Source of the DNA: Nicotiana tabacum
Lineage: Eukaryota; Streptophyta; Magnoliopsida; Solanales; Solanaceae
Assembly: GCF_000715075.1 (NCBI RefSeq)
Contig: NC_134097.1
Span: forward strand, 65,753,190-65,817,189
Direction of reading: 5' to 3'
DNA length: 64,000 nt
In this document: positions 55,481 to 64,000 of the stretch, piece by piece
Position numbering within the stretch: the first letter of the stretch is position 1
How the letters are laid out: every line of letters begins with the position of its first letter
The notes under the pieces: model-generated
Database searches by the model: none
The model's input: the letters and a program-made list of their open reading frames with translations, nothing else
What the model was told of the DNA's origin: nothing
Program-made: the position numbers and the translations under genes

Positions 55481-57300
55481 GGGATAATACCACTGGGGGA
55501 GTCTCCTTTCTTTCCTTCCTTCAAATTCAATTTTTTTTTCTTTCTTTCTTAACACTGCTGGGGATAAAAGTGTTATCTTCTTTGGATAACGTTGTTGAGG
55601 ATAACGCTGCTGGGGAATTTTATCCCTTCAAATCGATGCTTCATTCTTCTGGAAGCTGCTGGGGAGGATAATGGCTCTTTGCTTTTCTGAGCACAAATGT
55701 CATCTCTTTGTTCTGTCTGCTGGGGATCAACTTCCTCAATTGGAAGCTTATTATGTTGGGGGAAACCCTGGTTCAAAGACCACTTCCTTGGTGCTATCTT
55801 TATTCTTCCCCAAATGGGTACCTGATTTCCAGAAAATTTTCTAACTGAAAAGAAAATTTTCTGCCCCAGTTTGCATTTTCCCTTATGGTCTTCACTGCCA
55901 TTCCCTTTACCTGTTTCAAACCAAACAAAATTTGTTAGTTTAAAAACCCGGTGGTTGGTTATGATACTCCTACTGGGATGGTTTTTTCCCTTTCTCCCTT
56001 CCCTACTCTATGTTGTCCGACCCTCTTGGAACTTGGTCGAAAATCTGTCGGGGATGCTCCTACATCTCGATGATCTGCCGGGGGCCCTCTTGGAATTAGG
56101 TCCACAATTTTCTCAACTGTTGTTTTCCTGTTTTTCTCCAACTTCCCCTGGAAATTTGGTCCTATTGGGATCTAGGCCCCTTTCATCATTTGGTCTTGCG
56201 ACCAACTTCTTTTCTCTTTATCGCCTTATCTTTGGCGTGTCCTATTCGCATTTTGCTTTGCATCATTTTGGCAACTGGTAGAAAGCTCTGAAAATCCTTT
56301 TCAAAAACAAACTGCTGGGAAGGTAAGTCTTTTAAACCAAGAAATGAAAAAGTGATGATTTCAAAAAATAGAAAAAAGAAGAAGTCTTTCTGAACAAATG
56401 CTAGGGAAAAGGAAAGAAAAGAACTTATCTGAATGATATAACCGATTCCAACAATCATGTCGCGCATTCCGGATTAATCAACCCAGTCTATTTGTATCAA
56501 TCAACCTTCTAGACGGCCTCATGTTGCTGGGGATAAACAGGCACTCAACTCTTTGCGGATCCTTCCCGCCAATCTTGTTTTGTCGCCTCATAGTGCCCTT
56601 CGAGGGGTTTTCACTAATAAGACTCTCTCATTTCTCTCAACTCCCGTCGCCTTATGGTGCCTGTGAAGGTTTTCACCGATAAGACTCTCTCATTTTATTT
56701 TATTTTTCAGCTGGGAATTGGAGTGTTGCCGATATGACTCTCTCTGTTGGGGATTCTTTCGGCTATCAATTCAGTTCCAGCTTATGATCTTCTTCTTTGC
56801 TGGGGATCAGAGTGTTATTCCCGACTTCCATTTGCATTGACTTAGCACTTCTCAGATACTGATCGGGAGGTCTTTTTTGGACATCAATAGGGATTTTTGT
56901 GTATGGTTGAAAGGAAAAGGGGGTATCAAAAGTTCAAAAATAATTTTTAGGGGTAAAATAGTACAACTCTTGGAATCAAACTTTCTTGCCAAAATTAGAA
57001 GCGCCAACTTCTGCCCCAGTTTTTCTTGCTTGGGGATTTTTATTTTGTCACAATATGTTACCTTATGCACACTATGTTACACTATGACCGAGCCGTGAGG
57101 CGCCTACGTATCCTTCTTTGAGGAATCAGGTCAAACGTAGTTCCCATTCCTTTGTTTTTTTTTTTCTTGACATTTCTTTTGTTCTTATTATCATTACTTT
57201 TTCGTTTTCATTACTGATTCCAAAAGAGGGGTATGAAAGAGTAAATAAGGCTCAAAAGGGGAAGCAAAGGTCAAAGTATTTGGATAGAAGAAAGAATTGC
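55481..57300 (-). mobile_element. Ogre2 3' untranslated region
   Basis: Homologous to 30426-32340 of Ogre1. It carries GCTGGGGAT-type motifs (55476, 55555, 55719, 56525, 56800 and variants) and a CTACG...CGTAG module at 57101-57144. No gene. Confidence 0.8.
57101..57144 (-). other. CTACG...CGTAG module, copy b (Ogre2)
   Basis: Minus strand GGGAACTACGTTTGACC ... GGATACGTAGGCG. Confidence 0.75.
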
Positions 57301-57359
57301 CTCCGTCATTTCATTCTCTGATAAATGCTAAGTACAAACAAACAACAATTACAATTACC

Positions 57360-58034
57360 AGAAATCATAATATCTCTTAACTGCGTCAGAATTGATAGCC
57401 ATGTCGACGCATTTCCCTTCGATATCTGTGGATCATAAAGCGTCATCAGGCTTGCTCTGTTTAGATTGCGATGATCAACACATACCTCGGATTTTCCATT
57501 TTTTTTTGGCACCACATTAGCCCACCAATCAGGATATCGAGCGGCCCGAATAACCTTAGTATTCAGCTGTTTGGTCACTTCTTCCTTAATCTTCCCACTC
57601 ACGTTGGTTTTGATCTTCCTGAATTTTGCTGGACGGGGGGTAATGCCGGGTCAGTGGGCAATTTTTGAACCACTAGATTGGTGCTTAAGCCTGGCATGTC
57701 GTCGTATGACCATGCAAAATGTTTTGAATTCAGTAAGTGCTTTGATTAGTTCTTCCCTGATGTTTGGTTCCATGTGGATGCTTATCTTAGCTTCCCTGAT
57801 GTCATCCGCATCCCCTAGATTTACGGCTTCCGTGTCATTTGAGTTGGGCTCTTTTTGTTTTTCAACTTGGCTCAACTCTCTGTTAATTTTTCTGAAGGCT
57901 TCATCCTTATCGTATTCCGACTTATCATCACAATTTTGTACTATAAGTTCGAAATCAGATTGATTGATTTCTTTTTTAGACTAGGTTGAAGATCCGTCGT
58001 GCATGTCATGTCATTAGAACCAGTAGAAAGAGAA
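57360..58034 (-). pseudogene. pol: Ogre2 pol remnant: RT start fused to the pol end
   Basis: After the intron, the linker (NLGDADDIREAKISIHMEPN) and RT entry region (RYPDWWANVVPKKNGK, VCVDHRNLNRAS) are present, as in Ogre1. At about 57435 the sequence jumps from just after NLNRAS to the last codons of pol, equivalent to Ogre1 near 32470. RT catalytic motifs, both RNase H domains and the integrase core are lost. An AAAG-type microhomology is possible at the junction. A frameshift near 57720 also breaks the linker. No enzyme activity is possible. Confidence 0.88.
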
Positions 58035-58213
58035 CTGTTCAGAAGAGAAAAATAAGAAGAAAAATTAAAACAAAATAAGGAATGAGGAAAAAAAACTTTC
58101 ACTTTATTAAAATACGGGATAGCAAGGTTTCACACTTTGGCGAGCACAAGAAAGATCTGGATTACAACCCTGGAATAATCCAGACAACAAAAAAGAAAAT
58201 CAGAGCCCACTAC
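58035..58213 (-). other. Ogre intron in Ogre2, 179 bp
   Basis: The donor GTAGTGGGC and acceptor GTTCTTCTG-to-AACAG region match the Ogre1 intron, and the length is identical. Confidence 0.8.
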
Positions 58214-60240
58214 CAAGACTCCCTTCGTATAGGAAGAGGAGTAGCCATTCAATTATTGATTTTTGCTTTCAACCCCACAAACTGTACATCTGCCTCATTG
58301 GACCCTTTTCCCAACACCATAACTGGCTTGTCATCCACCTTTTCCAACTATACCATCGTTTTCCCACTGGTTAACATTTCTTTTGAACCGACACGGATCA
58401 TCATCACTGTTTGTGAGGGTTTCTTTAGCTTCCCTCCTTCGTGCATTAGCTCAATCATGTGGGTTTCAAGGTGTGTCGGCAACGGGTTCTGATTGATGTT
58501 GGGTGCCTCTGGTGTCTGAACCTCAATCTTGTTGGTGTCAATAAGATTCTGTAATGCATGTTTCAACTTCCAACATTTCTCGGTATCATGTCCGGGAGCC
58601 CCCGAACAATACTCACAGCTTACCGAGTGGTCCATATTTTTGGGAAAGGGATTTGACAATCTGGGCTCAACAGGACTCAACAAGCCTAACTGCCTTAATT
58701 TGTGGAACACGACAGTATAGGTTTCCCCCAACTCAGTGAATGTTCTTTGTATTTTTTCATTTCTGAAAGCCTGATTTCCCTGGAAACCTGCCCCTGGAGG
58801 GTTCTTGTAGGCTCTTGGTGGTGAATAGGTGTTTTGCAGTGGTATATGTGTGTTCTGGGGAGCCGGTGCGCGCCATTGCGAGCGAACCGGAGGCTGAGTA
58901 TATGTTTGGGCTTGGTTAATAGAAGAATGGGGATCTGAAGGGTGATAGTAGTGTTGGGGTGAATTGTGGAGGTAAGTTGATTGGCGAGGTCGTTGTTGAT
59001 TATAGTAAGGCGGTGAACCTCTGGGTCCCGACCAAATTCCTGAATCAACTACCGCTGCTTCCTCTCTCTTATTTCTTCCGATTTCTCCTACCCCGCCTTA
59101 AATAGCTTGAGTAGCTGCCTTAATTGTTGAATAGCTCATAATTTTATTTGTCTTGAGGCCTTCTTCCACCATACCTCCCATCTTCACTACCTCGTTGAAT
59201 GATTTCCCTACCGCTGAAACCAAATGGGCATAGTAAGTTGGTTCCAAGGCTTGGAGGAAGTAGTCTACCATTTCACTCTCCTTCATAGGAGGATCCACTC
59301 TTGCTGCCTGTTCTCTCCACCGGAAGCCATACTCTCTGAAACTTTCATTGTGTTTCTTCTCAAATTTTGTCAAAGATAGTCGATCTGGGATGATTTCCAG
59401 ATTGTATTGGAAATGGTGTGCGAATGCCTGTGCTAGGTCATCCCAGGTGTACTATCTCCCATGGTCCTGGCGTGTATACCACTCCAAAGCTGATCCGCTT
59501 AAACTTTGACTGAAGTAAGCCATCAATAATTCGTCCTTTCCCCCAGCTCCTCGCATCTTGCTACAGAAACCTCTTAAGTGGGTTACTGGGTCGCCGTGCC
59601 CATTGTATAGGTCAAATTTAGGCATCTTGAAACCAACTGGTAATTGTACATTTGGGAACAAGCACAAATCCTTGTAAGCTACACTGACTTGCCCACCTAA
59701 TCCCCGCATGTCTCGGAATGATTGTTCTAGACTTTTGACCTTCCTGAACATTTCTTCTTGTTCAGCATTTTTGGTTGGCTTGTCAATTTCGGTTGGGATA
59801 TCAAAACGAGGAGCAGTTGAATGGATTTCGGAGGCTTTGAGGGTGGGCTCCTGGGGGTAATATTGGTTGTCCTGGTCCTGGAATGTAGGCTCACTAGGAG
59901 ATTTGTGGAATGTAGCCGGGGGAGGTGCTACGAAAACAGGAGTCACAGGTGGAGGAAAGTATGAAACTGCTTTTGGAGGTGGAGACTGCGGTGTTTGAGA
60001 GGTGGTTCCTCGGTAGTGTTGGTAAATGGGGAAATTTGGGGATAATTCAGTGGTAATATTATCCTGAGTTTGGGTCATTGATGGAGCAGGGTTAGTTGGG
60101 TAAGATAGGGGTAACTGCCCTGTAGACCAAGCCTGGTACATTTCAGCCATTTGCTGTTTGAGTTTAAACATCTCTTCTTTCATTTTCCCGACATCCATCT
60201 CCTCTAGCTCAATACCTGTGTCAACATCTGGGATAGACAT
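58214..60240 (-). pseudogene. gag: Ogre2 gag with zinc knuckle; protease and G-patch deleted
   Basis: It starts at 60240 (MSIPDVDTGIELEEMDVGK...), a Lys/Glu/Met coiled coil, then a Pro-rich linker, LEQSFRDMRGLGGQVSVAYK, VGFKMPKFDLYNGHGDP, GFCSKMRGAGGKDELLMAYF and GSALEWYTRQD. A stop at about 59454 (Trp in Ogre1) and one at about 59098 interrupt it. The knuckle CEYCSGAPGHDTEKCWKLK (about 58560-58620) keeps the Cys lost in Ogre1. After MLTSGKTMV (about 58350) the sequence jumps to the last residues before the intron, so protease and G-patch are missing. Gag is less decayed than in Ogre1. Confidence 0.92.
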
Positions 60241-60530
60241 ACTTTCAGGTATTCGTCCTTTTGATCTCGTGTGATAATGATAATATGCCAGTATACTCTT
60301 TAGAGAAACTAACTGCTTGAATTCTGGAAATGAACAAACTTGTTAGTTTTGAGAATTTAACACATATATAATTACACGTTGAGATGCAATGCTCCTAGAC
60401 AAATATCCCCTTTCTATTATGCATTTGCTCGACTGCTTGTGTCGTCCCAGTTTTCTTGAAAATTTTATTCACTTATATTTTATTTTATTTTATTATATAT
60501 ATTTTATTGTGGTGGTCGAATCTTATGGAG

Positions 60531-60579
60531 ATTGCCTACGTATCATGACCCCGCATGAATCAGACCTTGCGTAGTTCGG
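60531..60579 (-). other. CTACG...CGTAG module, copy c (Ogre2)
   Basis: Minus strand GAACTACGCAAGGTCTGATT ... GATACGTAGGCAAT. Confidence 0.78.
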
Positions 60580-61383
60580 ACCAATAAAAGATGAACAATA
60601 CTAATCATTTTTTTTTCAATTTTCATATTAAAACAAACTGGGTTTCAATGGTTTGAAGATTACCTACAAACTTGAAAATCAAACAACCCACATATTTTAA
60701 TCAAAAGATTTATACTCTCAAAACAAAAAAAGGCCAGCTTCCTTTCCCCGTTTGACAAATGCAACCAAACGGCTATTTTTGCAAATGTAGCCCCTTCCAA
60801 ATCTCACATGAATTTTGAGGCCGGGGAGGATTATTTTGACACTTTACAAACTTGTCTGTTCTTTTACGAAAATAACCTTTCGACAACTGAAAGATACTCT
60901 AAGGCTATTTCGGCAAGAACCGTTTAAGACGCGGTCGAAGCTGGCTCGACTTATTTTGACCAAAAATCCAAACGGTATTCACCTGACCACTAACTCTTTT
61001 TGTTTTTTCAAATTACAATAAAAATTGAGTGTTGCAAACACGGCCCTTCAGCGCCTCGGGGACGAAGATTTTTAAGGCTGTGTGGGTCGATTGGACCAAA
61101 TCTTATAAAATGACCCAAAAGTGGTTATTTATGCAAAGTCAGCCTTCCGGCGTCCCTTTCGGGAACATTCGGCTATGTCTTGATAAAACAGCGTCACCCG
61201 ACTTCTTTATGACAAAATTAAAATTTGACATATTATTTTTGGCTATATTTTAGCAAAAGGGGAGGTTGGACACCACCCAACTTATTTATGACAAGATTAA
61301 AATTTTGACACATTTTTTATTTATTTATTTATTTATTGGTTTTTGGCTATTTTAGCAAAAAGGGGGGTTGGACCCGATGAGGG

Positions 61384-61432
61384 TTGCCTACGTATCTCAC
61401 ATCCGGTGAGAATCAAACCCGCGTAGTTCGGG
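61384..61432 (-). other. CTACG...CGTAG module, copy d (Ogre2)
   Basis: Minus strand CCCGAACTACGCGGGTTTGA ... GATACGTAGGCAACCC. Confidence 0.78.
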
Positions 61433-62933
61433 CAGGTCATGAATAAAGTAAGTAAACTAATTTTAAATTATTATTATTATTTGATTTTGTAAAAGAACTG
61501 CTTTAAAAGAAGAAAGGAAGTATATATATTTTTTTTTGATTTTTGATTAATTTTCTTTTTGAAAGAAAGACTTCTAAGAATTCCTTTTCTTTTGATTTGA
61601 ACTTTGAGAATTTCAAAAGTAAAAGGAAGATATTTTTTTGTTTTTTCTTATTCTAAGAAGAAAGAAAATATTTTTTTTGGAATTTTACCTTTAATAAAAG
61701 AAATGCTTTCTAAAAAAATATTTTTTGTATTTTGAATTTTCTTTTCAATTTTTAAAGAAGAAGGAAAATATTTTCGAATTTGTTTTATTTTATTATATAT
61801 ATATTTTTTTTATAATTAAAAAGACTTTCTAAAGAAGTCAATAATGGAAAATATTTTTGGATGTTTTGTTTTGAAAATTGGGAGTCTAAAAAAAACTTTT
61901 CTAGACTTTTTGGCAGGACAAATATTTTTGCAACAACTAAAGATATATATACATTTTTGGAAATAAAGAGAAACTTTTTGGATTTATATATATATATATA
62001 TTTGCAACAAATAATAAAACCACTTTCAACGCGACTCTTTTTATTTTATTATTTTTATTTTTATTGTGGTATCTAAACAAATAAATAAATAAAAACCCAT
62101 TTTAAAAACAAGACTCTTTTTCATTTTCATTTTTTATGGCAAGACAAACTATTTTTTTTTCTTAATTATTTTTTATTAAAACAAGGCAGAACTACGACTC
62201 TTTTTTTTTCTTTGCTTTTAATAAAACAAACTAATAAAACATTTTTTTATTCATTTTCTCAAAATTTCGGCAGAGTTTTGACAGTATTTGGGCATTGGTT
62301 TTTTTTTTCAAAAATAAACAGTCAATTCCCTAACCGCTATTTCTTTTTTTTTCAATTTTAAAATATTATTCCTGATATTCAAAAGTCAGTCAACACACAA
62401 ATCCGGATCAAATAAATGCGCAAGTAGCAGCAAGTAAGATGCATCAGGATGGTCATTTTTTTTGGTACACCTGTCCTAGACAGACCCAACCCCTGTGTTG
62501 AGTCTCCAAAGTCAAATGCACGTGATGCAAACAAACGCTCCTACTAGGGATCCGGCATGAAGCTGAGTTATTCTAAGTGAAAAAACCTGAGGCATATTGA
62601 TCTAGCCGTGGCTTACCCAAACGGACAGTTTGAGCCGAAGCGGGGGCAACGTACCGAGAGCACGAAAGTCTACCCGGCCTAGTTACTTGTCCCAACTTCG
62701 TCTTATTTGGTATGACTTTAACAGAAAGGTGGGCCACGCGCACGTGTGCACCATAAACTTAGAAGACTCAGAAAGAAGGGGGTTTCGTAGCAGTTATATA
62801 TATTCATAATTCAAATAATATTAAAGCGGTAAAAGTGTCATTTAGCACATTGGGCATATATCATGTAAAAAAATCAGATAATAAATAAAGACAACTATAA
62901 CAATTATTTTAAGCTCGAATTCTTGAACCCTGA

Positions 62934-62971
62934 ACCAGTGGTTCTGGGTTTTGTCTCTAGCAGAGTCGCCA
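62934..62971 (-). promoter_or_regulatory. PBS of Ogre2 with extended tRNA-Arg homology
   Basis: Minus-strand PBS TGGCGACTCTGCTAGAGA (62954-62971), four bases from the LTR. The plus strand upstream reads ACCAGTGGTTCTGGG, as in Ogre1 with changes. Confidence 0.8.
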
Positions 62972-62975
62972 GAGC

Positions 62976-64000
62976 TGTCGCACCTCCTTTTTACATACCC
63001 GAGAGGGTGCGTAGGGAGTTTTCTCCAATTAAAGGACAGTCGAAACGGGATTTATTTGTTTGTTTCAGAGTCGCCACCTGGGAATTTTAAGGCGTCCCAA
63101 GTCACCGGTTTTAATCCCTGAATCGAGGAGAATATGACTCTGTCTATTTAACAGTCTGCGCACCAGAAATCCGGATAAGTAATTCTGTTAACCCGGGAGA
63201 AGGTGTTAGGCATTTCCGAGTTCCGTGGTTCCAGCACGGTCGCTCAACTGTTATATTCGGCTTGATTATTTTGATTTGTAAAATACATTTTTATTGCATG
63301 ATTTTATTGTTACCGCTTCTATTTAGATTTAAAGACCCTTCTTTGAATCGAATCACGCGTACGTGTATCCGTTTTATATATTATATATATTTTAACGTGA
63401 AAAATCGTGTCACGCGTACGTATACACAATGATATGGATAATATAATAATTATTATTTTTTTTCGAAATTTTTTTATTATAAAAAAAAAAGACTAGTTCG
63501 AAATTGTGCTTAAAATAAAATTAAGAACGTTCGTCGCTCTTGTATAATTAAATATTGAACCGCACATCTCGAGTTATATGAAATTAATATTGATATTCTC
63601 CGAAGAGCCCCCTTTTTATTAAATGTTCGTTCGAAGTTGCGCGAACGCATAATCCGAATTGCTTTTAGAAATATAATCAGGTTACGCGAACGCATCCCTA
63701 ATCACGCAAAATATTCTTAATAGTAGTATAGATTTTCCATAAATTGTTGAATGTTGACCGCAAATTATATTTTTTGCGTAAGAATTATATTTCTCCAAGC
63801 CATTCAAATTTAAAAGGGTAAAAATAAACGTGAGATTAATAATACCATTTTTCCGTAAATACAATATATGCATACCCAAAAAGTGAATTGCATATAAAAC
63901 TAGGAAAAAGAATTAATTTGATAAACAAACAAATAGTTTTCGAAGAAATTATATCTCCTTCTCATCTACTTGTTTTTAGTCCAAAGTTATAATTATTCGG
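62976..64000 (-). mobile_element. 5' LTR of Ogre2, first 1025 bp
   Basis: Begins TGTCGCACCTCC (plus strand) and is about 99 % identical to 48756-49780. The rest is beyond the window. Confidence 0.95.

Larger units (their letters stand above)
60241..62933 (-). mobile_element. Ogre2 5' leader without ORF1
   Basis: No minus-strand coding block is seen. Modules at 60531-60579 and 61384-61432 match those that flank ORF1 in Ogre1, but the DNA between them has no ORF1 similarity. 61440-62340 is very AT-rich, with long T runs. Confidence 0.8.
48756..64000 (-). mobile_element. Ogre2: deletion-derived Ogre/Tat element, truncated by the window
   Basis: LTRs at 48756-53184 and from 62976 on (1025 bp visible) flank a minus-strand internal region that aligns with Ogre1 in leader, gag, intron, RT start and 3' UTR. 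Missing are ORF1, protease, G-patch, most of RT, both RNase H domains and nearly all integrase. The visible part of the LTRs differs at about 9 positions per kb, so it inserted recently. It must have been mobilised by a complete relative. Confidence 0.93.

Noticed and set aside
61440..62340. A functional AT-rich regulatory or matrix-attachment region
   Set aside because: T and A runs are plain low-complexity sequence in the Ogre2 leader; no specific motif supports a role.

Overview
The window is plant nuclear repeat DNA with no recognisable host gene. It is almost entirely LTR retrotransposons of the Ty3/Gypsy class, nested in one another. The LTR termini (minus-strand TGTGATGACC and TGTAATGACC types), the size of the Ogre-like elements and the gag types suggest a Solanaceae genome, possibly Nicotiana. 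That attribution is from memory of such sequences, not from a search. No rRNA gene, complete tRNA gene, CRISPR array or bacterial feature was seen.

Layout, left to right. (W) 1-517: the end of an LTR whose element lies off the window. (Z) 518-4974: a plus-oriented element, with non-coding 3' internal DNA, a polypurine tract and a 2.9 kb 3' LTR; it sits in the gag of Y. (Y) 4975-10163: a minus-oriented chromovirus-like (Tekay type) element, with broken gag pieces, a primer binding site (PBS) for initiator tRNA-Met and a 3.0 kb 5' LTR. (X) a minus-oriented element that holds the rest: 3' LTR at 10164-11035 plus 21424-22855, non-coding internal DNA at 22856-24653 plus 46034-47977, and the start of its 5' LTR at 47978-48755. 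X shows no gag or pol and looks like a LARD-type non-autonomous element. (V) 11036-21423: a complete plus-oriented Tat-lineage element with an ATAAA target-site duplication. It has a broken gag, no pol, minisatellites, and two tandem copies of an intron-containing antisense extra gene (aORF). (Ogre1) 24654-46033: a complete 21.4 kb minus-oriented Ogre/Tat element with 4.3 kb LTRs, a tRNA-Arg-type PBS, ORF1, gag, protease, G-patch, an in-frame intron, reverse transcriptase, two RNase H domains and integrase, all broken by stops and frameshifts. (Ogre2) 48756 to the window end: a younger relative with 4.4 kb LTRs. It is deleted for ORF1, protease and nearly all of RT, RNase H and integrase, but keeps gag, the intron and a 30-copy minisatellite.

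How the parts fit. X is the oldest layer. Y and V entered its 3' LTR, Ogre1 its internal region and Ogre2 its 5' LTR; Z entered Y, and W entered Z. LTR divergence judged by eye is roughly 1 % for Ogre2, a few percent for Ogre1, about 5 % for V and more than 10 % for X, which agrees with this order. Ogre2, V and X lack the enzymes for their own movement and would have depended on related elements.

The least expected signals are: (1) tRNA-Arg homology at the Ogre PBS that runs well past the usual 18 nt; (2) many short 3'-UTR motifs complementary to that PBS; (3) four copies per Ogre element of a CTACG...CGTAG module at ORF boundaries; (4) a spliced antisense gene duplicated inside the pol-less V element; and (5) LTR hairpin arrays whose stem arms change together.
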